In this document: positions 6,901 to 15,185 of the stretch, piece after piece
How positions within the stretch are numbered: position 1 is the first letter of the stretch
How the letters are laid out: the number at the start of each line of letters is the position of its first letter
Source: an uncultured Cryptobacterium sp.
GTDB taxonomy: Bacteria > Actinomycetota > Coriobacteriia > Coriobacteriales > Eggerthellaceae
Assembly (NCBI GenBank): GCA_900554685.1
Contig: USIG01000020.1
Span: 1-20,649 of the forward strand
DNA length: 20,649 nucleotides
Reading direction: 5' to 3'
Translations under genes and position numbers: made by a program
Notes under the pieces: model-generated
Told to the model about the DNA's origin: nothing
The model's input: the letters and a program-made list of their open reading frames with translations, nothing else
Database searches by the model: none

Positions 6901-8079
6901 ATGACTGAATGGCTTATTAGACATTTTGTAAAAGGTTACGCCTATCACGACGATCCTCAGGTTCGCACCACATATGGACAGTTTGCCGGCATCGTTGGCA
7001 TCATCTGCAATGTTTTATTGTGTGCCTCGAAAGGGTTAATCGGATTTCTTGCGGGATCAGTTTCTATTATCGCTGATGCACTTAACAACCTCTCCGATGC
7101 AGCAAGCAACGTTATTAGTCTTCTTGGCTTCAAGCTGGCAAGCAGACCAGCCGATCCTGAACATCCTTATGGCCATGGACGCTACGAATATCTATCGGGA
7201 CTTGCTGTAGCGGTGATCATCGTAGTAATCGGTGTTGAACTTATTCAGTCATCACTTGATAAGGTACTCAACCCCACCCCTACTGAATTCAACCTGGTTG
7301 TAGCTATAATTTTGATTCTTTCTATCCTGGTCAAATTCTGGATGATGCTCTTTAACCGCACGGTAGGAAAACGCATCTCATCAACAACCCTTGAAGCGAC
7401 CGCCGTCGACTCACGTAACGACGTCATCACCACTTCTGTTGTTTTGCTCTGCGCGATCATATCAAGTTTTACCGGCGTTGATTTAGACGGCTGGGTTGGT
7501 ATCGCCGTTGGAGTGTTTATCGTATACAGCGGCATTCAACTTATGCGCGAAACCGTAAGCCCGCTGCTTGGCAAAGCAGCCGAACCCGAAGTGGTCGCTC
7601 ATATACAAAAGAAAATAATGAGCTATCCAGGTGTTTTAGGGACCCATGACTTAATGGTGCACGATTACGGTCCTGGTCGTCAGTTTGCCAGTGCCCATGT
7701 GGAAATGGCTGCAGAAGCTGATCCTATGGAAAGTCATGATCTGATTGATAATATCGAGCAGGACTTCAAAAACGACGAAGGTCTTATTGTCACCTTACAC
7801 TATGACCCCATCGTTACTGACGACCCCGAAGTAAAAGACTTGCGCAATCAGATCAATACCTTGGTTAAGACCATCAATCCGAATCTTTCGATTCACGATT
7901 TACGTACTGTTCCGGGTCCCACACACACCAATGTGATCTTTGACTGCGTAAAGCCCGCTGATTTTTCCCTCTCCGATGACGAACTCAAAAAGCGTATTTC
8001 GTCTTTAGTGAAGGAAAAACATCCCGAAGCGATCTGCAAGATCACTATTGATCAAAGCTACATCAGCGCTCACCAATAA
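6901..8079 (+). CDS. cation diffusion facilitator, probably a Mn2+ exporter (MntE/MneP-like)
   Basis: This 392-residue CDF protein has six predicted helices (about 28-225) and a cytosolic metal-binding domain (about 228-310, with GTHDLMVHDYGPG), plus a further C-terminal domain of about 80 residues. The HPYGHGR signature is at 88-94. The transport-site pairs are Asn62-x3-Asp66 in helix 2 and Asp170-x3-Asp174 in helix 5. The Asn-Asp/Asp-Asp combination is the pattern described for manganese exporters such as Streptococcus MntE, whereas zinc exporters usually have His-Asp or Asp-Asp in helix 2; the Mn2+ call is therefore an inference from these residues. AAAGGAAGAG lies 7-9 nt before ATG 6901. 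No manganese riboswitch or obvious operator is visible in the 94 nt upstream. Confidence 0.9.
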   Translation: MTEWLIRHFVKGYAYHDDPQVRTTYGQFAGIVGIICNVLLCASKGLIGFLAGSVSIIADALNNLSDAASNVISLLGFKLASRPADPEHPYGHGRYEYLSGLAVAVIIVVIGVELIQSSLDKVLNPTPTEFNLVVAIILILSILVKFWMMLFNRTVGKRISSTTLEATAVDSRNDVITTSVVLLCAIISSFTGVDLDGWVGIAVGVFIVYSGIQLMRETVSPLLGKAAEPEVVAHIQKKIMSYPGVLGTHDLMVHDYGPGRQFASAHVEMAAEADPMESHDLIDNIEQDFKNDEGLIVTLHYDPIVTDDPEVKDLRNQINTLVKTINPNLSIHDLRTVPGPTHTNVIFDCVKPADFSLSDDELKKRISSLVKEKHPEAICKITIDQSYISAHQ

Positions 8080-8201
8080 GGTAAGTCGCTGACAAAAGGC
8101 ACATCAACATCAAGATAAACGAATTGAACGAATTACTCGCAAAGGCGCCAAAAGAGGTTTATATCTACTAGGCATAATCCCTATAAGGTAAGGCGGCACT
8201 G

Positions 8202-9344
8202 CTACGATAAAAACTCCTGCAGTGATGAGTGCAATATGTAGTCAGATTCTTCCTTCCAAGCCTCATCAGAAGCTTCGGTAAACAAAACGCCAAAGGTATT
8301 GTATTGCCTCGCATTAAGCTTTCGACACGACAGAACCTTCGAAAACGTGCGTTGAACAGCATTGTAGTCAAACGTATAGGTTTCAGGGAGCGCTGTGCCA
8401 TCGGTAGAGAGCATTACCATGCTATAGCGTTTGCCTTCTTTACCTGCAAGAACGCTATCCCAGTCGGGTTGCTCGTTTCGTAAATAGGTTTCATAGGTCT
8501 TAAATCCGTAAGCGAAGTAAGAAAGATCTGTCGTGCAAAGACCTGCAAAGCGCAAAGGATTGAATTCGATTGGGTTAACGACCCCATCTTGTCCAACGCG
8601 CACTTCTACATGCACAGGAAAATTCCTGAACCCAAGCAACTCATTGCTTTTCTCAAGAAAGTCCTTCATTGCTTCCATATTTTCTTCAATTACTGCCTTC
8701 GAGGTGTAGTACAAACGATCCGACACATCCTCGGTACCTGCAAAATCATGCTTAAGGATGTCTAAAATAACCGTTTCTCCCCGTTCATTAAAATACGCAT
8801 CGATAGCGTATTCTTCACCCTCAAGATAACTTTCTACCAAAAAATTGGTGTTATTTACGACTGTGGAGCCATATTGTTTGCTCCAATTGCCGGAATGTTC
8901 TTGAATATCTCTGCAGGCGGCTTGCCAATCTTCAACAGAAAAAATGGGGTAAATGCCAAGGCTGAAAAACCCAGTTGAAGGTTTCAAAACAACGGGAAGT
9001 TTTAAGGTGGAAGGGTCAACAGCGCTTAGTTGGTCAAGCGTAAATTCTTCGAACATATAATCAGGGAAAAGTGGCGCAAGCAAACGACGACATTGTGCCT
9101 TGTCTTTACAAAGCGAAATAGCACGAGCGGTGGGTTCATCGCAAAAGCGCTTAACCTCATCGAGATATGCTTCCGAAAAGGCAACGATGCGGCCCTTTGC
9201 CGCTTCGCGATTATCAGCAAGAGAAAGGTTTTTACCCTCCGCCTTATAGCGACGAGCTGATGCATTGTCAAAAATCGGTTCCTGTGTTTGTTCCGCAAAC
9301 TCAAATACCTCAGGAGAAATATAAGTATCGTCAAGCACCAGCAT
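8202..9344 (-). CDS. ATP-grasp domain protein, substrate unknown
   Basis: The 380-residue cytoplasmic protein has a divergent N-terminal domain (1-75), then an ATP-grasp fold: LPVVLKPSTGFFSLGI with Lys121, the adenine-contacting hinge FLVESYLEGEEYAIDAY at about 168-184, HVEVRV at 245-250 and the metal-binding Glu260 and Asn262 in IEFNPLRFAGLCTTD. ATP-grasp enzymes join a carboxylate to an amine or thiol through an acyl-phosphate; this branch has no assigned substrate that I can recognise. The start at 9344 follows AAGGAAG by 6 nt; a start nine codons upstream is open but lacks a site. No peptide-biosynthesis, transporter or precursor gene lies next to it, so context gives no clue. It has its own candidate promoter and converges with the CDF gene across 122 nt where I see no good terminator. 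Confidence 0.8.
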   Translation of the reverse strand: MLVLDDTYISPEVFEFAEQTQEPIFDNASARRYKAEGKNLSLADNREAAKGRIVAFSEAYLDEVKRFCDEPTARAISLCKDKAQCRRLLAPLFPDYMFEEFTLDQLSAVDPSTLKLPVVLKPSTGFFSLGIYPIFSVEDWQAACRDIQEHSGNWSKQYGSTVVNNTNFLVESYLEGEEYAIDAYFNERGETVILDILKHDFAGTEDVSDRLYYTSKAVIEENMEAMKDFLEKSNELLGFRNFPVHVEVRVGQDGVVNPIEFNPLRFAGLCTTDLSYFAYGFKTYETYLRNEQPDWDSVLAGKEGKRYSMVMLSTDGTALPETYTFDYNAVQRTFSKVLSCRKLNARQYNTFGVLFTEASDEAWKEESDYILHSSLQEFLS

Positions 9345-9462
9345 GGGCGTCTTCCTTTCCTTGCAGACCATTCTTACAAAATAATCTCAAACCACTTCTG
9401 ATAAAGCGGGTAATTTTTTATGCAAACAGATACTGAGCAGATCTCACAACCAGTCAAGTATC

Positions 9463-9483
9463 AGCGCAGGCGCTATTGTAGCA
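9463..9483 (-). promoter_or_regulatory. candidate extended -10 promoter of the ATP-grasp gene, with a dyad at the start point
   Basis: Reverse strand: TGC-TACAAT (9475-9483), a good extended -10 with no recognisable -35. AGCGCagGCGCT (9463-9474) lies immediately downstream, over the expected start point, where a repressor could bind. The leader would be about 120 nt. Confidence 0.4.
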
Positions 9484-9511
9484 AACAACACAAATCAGAA
9501 GATGGTTCAGC

Positions 9512-9611
9512 CTAAGGGCAGCCCAGCTTTGCTCCACTAGGGGCAACCCACCTTTGTTCAACTAGGGACAACCCGACTCGCCTCAACTAAGGACGGCTTA
9601 GCTTTACTCGA
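9512..9611. repeat. 25-nt tandem repeat, four degenerate copies, across the helicase stop codon
   Basis: Units at 9512-9536, 9537-9561, 9562-9586 and 9587-9611 each begin CTA(A/G)GG. The last unit encodes the final residues and the stop of the helicase (VKLSRP-stop). Because 25 is not a multiple of three, the TAG carried by each unit on the reverse strand falls in all three frames. Confidence 0.85.
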
Positions 9612-11845
9612 AAGCTCAAAGCACGAGGAGTTGGCAGTGAATCGAACTGAATTACATAGGCACGCTTTTCTTCGTCTATATCCTGCACCACGCCTTCCCC
9701 AAAAACTGAATGCAAGACTCGCTCGCCTACCGCAAAATCAGGCACGGCAGACATTTCTTCTATCCACCTATCGGTAAAGCCATAGGCACTTCGTGCCTGC
9801 TGCATCTGCACTTCTGTAGGAGGATTTGAAAATTCAAGCGTCGAAGGATCAATCTCTAACAAAAACCGTGAAGGATAGCGTGGCATATTTTCATGACCGG
9901 TCCCTTCAGCTTCTGTTAGGTACAACCCATCACGCGCACGGGTAAGAGCGACAAAAGCCAATCGCCGTTCTTCTTCCATCGCTTCAAACGTTCTTGTTTT
10001 GCGCGAAGGCAAAATTCCTTCGGAAAGAGAGCACAAAAATACATGGGGAAATTCCAAACCTTTAGCCGAATGAATCGTCATCAAGCGAACTTTATCCTGC
10101 GCATCATCAAACGCATCCAAATTAGAAAGAAGAGCTACCTGCGATAGATAATTCTCTAGCGTCACTTCCTCACCACACGTAGTTTCGAATTCATAGATCG
10201 ATTGTTTAAGTTCTGCTAAATTGTCCAGCCGCTCTTGTGCACCCTCTGTGCGCAGGGTGTATTCATAGCCACTTTCGTTCAAAATCGCCGAAAGCACTTC
10301 CGATACCGGACGGTTTTCATACGCAGCTCTAAAATGTTCAATCAAAGCAAGGAAGTCCTTAGCTTTCGTGCCTTTAAAGATCTCACTTTCAATCGTCGCT
10401 TGAAGCGTGTCATACAATGAACGACCTCGGTTTTCGGCTTCCTGACGCAAGAAGGCCATACGACGTTTGCCCATATTACGCTTAGGAGAATTAACCACGC
10501 GTGCAAAGGAAAGATCATCCTGGTAGGCAATCATCCGCAAATAAGAAAGGGCATCTTTTACTTCTTTTCGGCTAAAAAACGGCACCCCACTGTAAATAGT
10601 GTGTGGTATCTGCGCCTTCAAAAACGCTTCTTCAATAGGACGCGAAGCATAATGTGCACGGTACAGCACCGCAATAGCACGATAAGGAATCCCCGCCTGA
10701 TGAAGTGACTGCACGCCTTGCGCAATCCATTGGGCCTCTTCAACAGATGATTTTGCATGTCGCCAAACCGTCGGCCCATGATCGCTTCGAACCGCCACAA
10801 GATCCTTAGGTATACGCTCTTTATTTTTCGCAATTAAAGAATTCGCTACCTCTACAACCTGCGGAACACTGCGATAGTTATCCAGCATCATAACGGTGTG
10901 GGTGTCTTGGAAACGCTCGTCAAAATCAAGCAAAAAACGCACATTAGCACCACGCCAGGTGTAGATAGTCTGATCGGGATCACCTACGACAAACAGATTT
11001 TTGTGGTATGCCGCAAGCGCTTCCATAAGTTGATATTGAATAGCATCAATGTCTTGAAATTCATCAACCATGATGTATTCCAAACGCTGCTGCCATTTCA
11101 AACGAATCTCTGGATTTGAGGCAAACAGATAGAGCACAAACACTAAAAGATCGTTGTAGTCCACCCCGAAACATTTCTTTTCCTGATACAGATACCCAAA
11201 GAAAATAATGTCATGGGGCTTTGTGGCTGACACATACTTTTTATGAAGCTCTTTCAAAGAAAGGGAGAGCATATCCCGGTAGTATTCAGGACGCTCAACC
11301 AGTTTTTGCATCTCGATCATGTCGCGCGCTTGAGAAAACGTCATGTTCCTCATAGTAAGGCCACGCTCCTCGTAAATGATTTGAAGCATGGCATCAATAT
11401 CGCCATTATCAAGCACTAAAAAACTTTTGGGATACTGAATTGCATGCCCATCTTCTCGCAACACCGACACACAGAAGCCATGAAACGTGTTGATATAGCC
11501 AGTATCATTTCCCCCGGTGAGCTTTTTAATGCGGCTTCGCATTTCATTGGCTGCCTTATTGGTGAAGGTAACACACAGAATATTTCCCGGAAGAATGCCT
11601 AGCTCATTTACCAAGTACGCAAAACGCTCAGTCAGAGTACGAGTTTTACCCGTACCCGCACCCGCGATCACTCGCACGTATCCTTCTGTTGTCGTGACTG
11701 CCTCAAGCTGCGCTTCATTTAAACGTTGCTGAAACGACAGGGCATCTGGAGCATAAAGCGCACTGCAGGGCGCAAGATCCTCACGTGTATCATCACTTGC
11801 ACTATCGCTTGTTCTATGAGTCTGACTTGTATTGAATTCCGCCAT
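9587..11845 (-). CDS. PcrA/UvrD-type superfamily 1 DNA helicase
   Basis: The 752-residue ATP-dependent 3'-5' helicase shows the superfamily 1 motifs in order: Q motif LNEAQLEAV (about 42-50), Walker A AGAGTGKT at 61-68, TFTNKAANEM (Ia), Walker B DEFQDID at 261-267, motif III GDPDQTIYTWRGA at 288-300, motif V TIHSAKGLEFPHVF and motif VI ALTRARDGLYL. The C-terminus (VGERVLHSVFGEGVVQDI onward) is the Tudor-like domain of PcrA/UvrD that contacts RNA polymerase. The length fits PcrA. The first 35 residues are Ser/Thr/Asp-rich and poorly conserved in such proteins. It likely works in nucleotide excision repair and removal of RecA filaments. AAGGTAGG precedes ATG 11845. The stop codon lies inside a tandem repeat, so the last eight residues probably derive from the repeat. 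Confidence 0.93.
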   Translation of the reverse strand: MAEFNTSQTHRTSDSASDDTREDLAPCSALYAPDALSFQQRLNEAQLEAVTTTEGYVRVIAGAGTGKTRTLTERFAYLVNELGILPGNILCVTFTNKAANEMRSRIKKLTGGNDTGYINTFHGFCVSVLREDGHAIQYPKSFLVLDNGDIDAMLQIIYEERGLTMRNMTFSQARDMIEMQKLVERPEYYRDMLSLSLKELHKKYVSATKPHDIIFFGYLYQEKKCFGVDYNDLLVFVLYLFASNPEIRLKWQQRLEYIMVDEFQDIDAIQYQLMEALAAYHKNLFVVGDPDQTIYTWRGANVRFLLDFDERFQDTHTVMMLDNYRSVPQVVEVANSLIAKNKERIPKDLVAVRSDHGPTVWRHAKSSVEEAQWIAQGVQSLHQAGIPYRAIAVLYRAHYASRPIEEAFLKAQIPHTIYSGVPFFSRKEVKDALSYLRMIAYQDDLSFARVVNSPKRNMGKRRMAFLRQEAENRGRSLYDTLQATIESEIFKGTKAKDFLALIEHFRAAYENRPVSEVLSAILNESGYEYTLRTEGAQERLDNLAELKQSIYEFETTCGEEVTLENYLSQVALLSNLDAFDDAQDKVRLMTIHSAKGLEFPHVFLCSLSEGILPSRKTRTFEAMEEERRLAFVALTRARDGLYLTEAEGTGHENMPRYPSRFLLEIDPSTLEFSNPPTEVQMQQARSAYGFTDRWIEEMSAVPDFAVGERVLHSVFGEGVVQDIDEEKRAYVIQFDSLPTPRALSFRVKLSRP

Positions 11846-12134
11846 AAGGCAAGCCTACCTTGAGTCCAACCTGATTCACGAAACAAGCCTATCACATATC
11901 GTACAAATGTTCCCAATTTCCTTACAGGAGAGTGCTTAAAAACCTCCTTGGACGAATCTTTTGTTACTAAATAATTGCAAAGCCCCTCTTCGCTGCTATG
12001 CTTTTGTGCAATGCTTTTTTGTTTTTGTTTGGTGGGTATTCAAATCGCGAAAACCTATACTGAACACTATGTTTCAACAAACACCTTTCTGTATTGTTTT
12101 GCTACAGAGTTACAACGCATGTGAGAGGCCTGTT

Positions 12135-12872
12135 ATGACTATTGGATACGAACAAACTTATCAGCTACGCACCGGAGACTTCGATCGCTACGCACGCCTT
12201 CTTCCTTCTTCCATTCTGGATGTGTTCCAAGATGTAGCAGGGGTAAACGCCGAACAGGTACCAGGGATGACGTGGAAAGAATTACGAGATGCCGGTTTGT
12301 TTTGGGTTGTCACTCGCATCAAATATGAAGTGATAGAAACACCTGCACTCCATGAACAGGTAATTGCCCGAACCTGGCCCCTTGCACCAACTCGCCTAGG
12401 CTTTCAGCGCGAATACACCATGAGAAAGCTCGATGGATCACCTTTGGTAAAATGCAGCTCCGATTGGATCTTAATGGATTACGAAACACGAAGCTTTGCT
12501 TCAGCACGCGATTTCTATAACGGTCCACAGGATTTCTCTGAAGAAAAAGTATTCGATAAAAAACTTCGTAAGATCAAAACATTTACGCCTGAAGATGAAG
12601 GCATTAAAGATTCTGTTTCATTTGTTGATCTCGATATCAATGGCCACGTGAACAATTCTAAGTATCCCAATTTTGTCATGAATGCCTTAAACCTTGCCGA
12701 AAACGAACCTATCAAAACCTTCCAGATTGACTATCGTCACGAACTTCGTTTCGGCGATACGGTACGCATTCATTCCAAACGACAGAACAACACTATCGTA
12801 TCGGTAGGCATAGCAACGCAAGGAAACATGGCTGGTGAATGTATGTTTGCAACACAGATTGAACTTGCCTAA
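12135..12872 (+). CDS. acyl-ACP thioesterase (FatA/TesA type, double hotdog)
   Basis: The 245-residue protein hydrolyses acyl-ACP to free fatty acid. Two hotdog domains (about 1-125 and 150-245) are visible; the first has LPSSILDVFQDVAG and GLFWVVTRIKYEV, and the second the active-site segment DLDINGHVNNSKYPNF with Asp167, Asn169 and His171, which is diagnostic of PF01643-type bacterial and plant acyl-ACP thioesterases. The start at 12135 follows a modest GAGAGG; the frame is open to 11961 but the extra codons are Cys/Phe-rich and not protein-like. A weak TATGCT preceded by TTGCAA at 16 nt lies near 11973-12000. It ends 14 nt before a bidirectional terminator shared with the convergent MFS gene. 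Its role may be in membrane lipid turnover or fatty-acid release; no other lipid gene is adjacent. Confidence 0.92.
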   Translation: MTIGYEQTYQLRTGDFDRYARLLPSSILDVFQDVAGVNAEQVPGMTWKELRDAGLFWVVTRIKYEVIETPALHEQVIARTWPLAPTRLGFQREYTMRKLDGSPLVKCSSDWILMDYETRSFASARDFYNGPQDFSEEKVFDKKLRKIKTFTPEDEGIKDSVSFVDLDINGHVNNSKYPNFVMNALNLAENEPIKTFQIDYRHELRFGDTVRIHSKRQNNTIVSVGIATQGNMAGECMFATQIELA

Positions 12873-12950
12873 GCCAAAAAAAAACTAAGCCGATAAGCTT
12901 ACCTGTTTGCAAACTTATCGGCTTGTATCTTTTCGTTTCTTTTCTTTTTT
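12873..12950. terminator. bidirectional Rho-independent terminator between the thioesterase and MFS genes
   Basis: AAGCCGATAAG (12887-12897) pairs perfectly with CTTATCGGCTT (12914-12924) around a 16-nt loop. On the forward strand a T-rich tract (TATCTTTTCGTTTCTTTTC) follows, and on the reverse strand the stem is followed by AGTTTTTTTTT. It serves both convergent genes. Confidence 0.93.
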
Positions 12951-14357
12951 TTAAAAGCCGTCTGGGCTCATTGCCGCCTTTTCATCTTCTAACTTATAAG
13001 CAAGCATCTTTGCGATGAATACAAGCACAATACCAATAATCGAAATAGCACCTGCAACCGTAAAGGCAGGAACGTAGGTACCAAGTGCTTCAACGGTAGA
13101 TGCGGCAACCATCGGTCCTACAAAGGAAGCTACCGTATAACCCGGATACACAAAAGAATAATTCTGACCAAAATTTGATGATCCAAACGCATCACCCACA
13201 ATAGCAGGCACAATAGACATAGTGCCTCCAAAGCACGCGCCTACAACGCTTACCGCCAACAAGAATGTCACAAAAGTAGTGGCATGACCAAGCAGTAAAA
13301 CCATCACGACTGCGTTTATCACCAAAGAAATGATAAGGGCGTTATAGCGACCAATCGCATCAGAAAGAAAGCCGAATCCAAAGCGTCCCAAAAAGCTACC
13401 AAAGGCCATAACACTTACCATAATGGCTCCCTCGGAGGCGGTGAGGTGAGCTAACTCCTGACCTATGTCAGAAGCATGGCCAGTAACCATCAAACCGCTC
13501 GTAGAAGAAACCATCAGCGTTGCAAACAGGACATAGAACAGGGGTTGTTTTACCATCTGTGTTGAACTGAAAGCTACTTCATGATGCCCTGAAAGTTTTT
13601 TGATCTCTTTGGTTTTTTGACCCAAAAAAGCAGATTTACCCGCATCATTTCCCTCGTCTTGCTCTGCTTGTTGGCTACGTATCGCGCCACTTGCAGTCGC
13701 ATTAGCCGCTGCGCTGACAGGTAAATCCTCGGCATCCGCCGCAGTTTCGCTCCAACCTTTTGGAGTCCACCCAGCAGGAGGCACGTACAAAAGCCATGAG
13801 AATACGAGGTACACCACAAGCCATACAACACCTACGATATGAAACGCACTTGATACATCAAAGGTTTCAATAAGCCAATTACCAGCTGGTGCAAAAATCA
13901 TCGGACCTAAGCCAATAGCCCCAATACAAACACCATTGGCAAGCCCTCGTTTATCGGGGAACCACTTTGTTACTACCGCGACAATCGTGTTATACAGCAT
14001 GCCATTACCCGCACCAGCAAAACCGCTATAAAACAGATAAAGCATGGGCAGGTTGTCAGCAAACCCGGAACAAAACCACCCCAAGCCAAACAAAATACCT
14101 GCGCCAAGCACAATGAAGCGAGGCTGCGTATGACGCTGGAGCCAGCCTGCCAACATACTGGAAAAACAAGAGGCCAGCAAGAAAAGCGAATAGATCATGG
14201 AAACTTCAGAGGTGCTAAAGCCAAACTCTTCCATCAAAGGCTTATTAAAAATACTCCACATGTAAATGGCGCCCGTACCAAGTGCAGTAAACGCCCCTGC
14301 TGCCAAAATAGCCTCGCGAGGAAGCAAATGAGTTGAATTGCGAAATCCCCCAGTCAT
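12951..14357 (-). CDS. MFS transporter, oxalate/formate antiporter (OFA) family
   Basis: The 468-residue membrane protein has 12 predicted helices in two halves. The first half shows GTGAIYMWSIFNKPLMEEFG and the GAGNGMLYNTIVAVVTKWFPDKRGLANG segment typical of OFA carriers; the second has the GRFGFGFLSDAIGR loop. A PPAGWTP motif leads into a roughly 65-residue charged central loop (about 195-265) that is longer and more Ala/Glu-rich than usual. OFA members exchange small carboxylates such as oxalate and formate, but substrates differ widely and cannot be read from sequence. AAGGAGGGG directly before ATG 14357 is near-ideal. No oxalate, formate or acyl-CoA enzyme is next to it. Confidence 0.9.
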   Translation of the reverse strand: MTGGFRNSTHLLPREAILAAGAFTALGTGAIYMWSIFNKPLMEEFGFSTSEVSMIYSLFLLASCFSSMLAGWLQRHTQPRFIVLGAGILFGLGWFCSGFADNLPMLYLFYSGFAGAGNGMLYNTIVAVVTKWFPDKRGLANGVCIGAIGLGPMIFAPAGNWLIETFDVSSAFHIVGVVWLVVYLVFSWLLYVPPAGWTPKGWSETAADAEDLPVSAAANATASGAIRSQQAEQDEGNDAGKSAFLGQKTKEIKKLSGHHEVAFSSTQMVKQPLFYVLFATLMVSSTSGLMVTGHASDIGQELAHLTASEGAIMVSVMAFGSFLGRFGFGFLSDAIGRYNALIISLVINAVVMVLLLGHATTFVTFLLAVSVVGACFGGTMSIVPAIVGDAFGSSNFGQNYSFVYPGYTVASFVGPMVAASTVEALGTYVPAFTVAGAISIIGIVLVFIAKMLAYKLEDEKAAMSPDGF

Positions 14358-14701
14358 ATTCCCCTCCTTGCTTTACCGCCAAATTGTCTTTGGCAAGGTA
14401 GAGCCATGTATTCCCCAACAAAAAGGCTCTTTTTGTATTGTAAATATCTCAAAGATTTAAGAAGAGACAAACTCGCTTTTTATTGCATTGAACAATGCAA
14501 TAAAGTTATCATTTTCCAAAGGTTTCGAAATACCACAAGGCAAACGTTGCAAGGGTACCAAGCTTTCTGAGAGCAAAAGGCCCTGATTATCCCAGCATCT
14601 CGTATTAGCTCGTTGATCAACGACAACAAGGGATATCACAAACGTGCTACATTACAGAGATGCCGCGAGCGCTGTTTGCCTACAAGAGAGAGGATCTCCT
14701 C
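14358..14701. other. 344-nt divergent intergenic region with strong palindromes
   Basis: It contains a perfect 11-bp inverted repeat with a 2-nt centre (14480-14503, TTATTGCATTG / CAATGCAATAA) and a perfect 12-nt palindrome CGTTGATCAACG (14611-14622). A reverse-strand frame starting with GTG (14457-14639, 60 residues) has no ribosome site and includes the first palindrome. It is either noncoding or a gene remnant, and I do not call it. Confidence 0.5.
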
Positions 14702-15025
14702 ATGATTGTTACCACTACTCAAACTATCGAAGGCTACAAAATTACCGGCTATTACGGCATTGTTTTCGGCGAAGTCATAACGGGTATCAATATCTTCAAG
14801 GACTTCGGTGCAGGCATTCGCAATATCGTTGGTGGCCGTAGCCAAGGTTACGAAAACGAACTTCTCAGTGCACGCACAGAAGCGCTCCAAGAACTTGAAC
14901 AGCGCGCTTCCGAAATGGGCGCTCACGCTGTTGTTGGTGTTGATATGGATTACGAGGTTCTCGGCCAAGGGAATATGCTTATGGTAACGGCATCAGGCAC
15001 CGCTGTTACCGTCGAGGCTCTCTAG
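14702..15025 (+). CDS. YbjQ/UPF0145 family protein
   Basis: The 107-residue protein matches the UPF0145 pattern: MIVTTTQTIEGYKITGYYGI at the start, GEVITGINIFKDFGAGIRNIVGGRS, then EAL-rich helix residues and MGAHAVVGVDMDYEVLG. These small proteins form oligomeric beta barrels; their biochemical role is unknown. The length agrees with the family. The start at 14702 follows AGAGAGG by about 8 nt; an upstream ATG at 14660 would add 14 residues not found in the family. A strong terminator follows at 15107. Confidence 0.93.
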   Translation: MIVTTTQTIEGYKITGYYGIVFGEVITGINIFKDFGAGIRNIVGGRSQGYENELLSARTEALQELEQRASEMGAHAVVGVDMDYEVLGQGNMLMVTASGTAVTVEAL

Positions 15026-15106
15026 ATAAAATCCTGCCCTATCCAAAAGCTTAATTGTGCCTGCAAACAATTCCAGCAAGGACTCATTTGACGTAACTTT
15101 ACACAA

Positions 15107-15147
15107 ATGCTGCCGTCTTCAACATCCGAAGGCGGCAGCATCTTTTA
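15107..15147. terminator. terminator between the YbjQ and DJ-1 genes
   Basis: A 14-bp stem (15107-15120 with 15128-15141, one T-G wobble), 7-nt loop, then CTTTTA on the forward strand. It lies 81 nt after the YbjQ stop. The reverse strand has the same stem with a weaker T run, and may also serve the convergent DJ-1 gene ending at 15186. Confidence 0.85.
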
Positions 15148-15185
15148 TGACCCTATACTCTTTGGGCTGCTCTTTGGATTCTTTA

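Noticed and set aside
9512..9611. CRISPR array at the 25-nt repeats
   Set aside because: The units are directly adjacent without spacers and are degenerate.
14636..14968. 110-residue reverse frame opposite the YbjQ gene
   Set aside because: Antisense shadow of a well-conserved UPF0145 protein.
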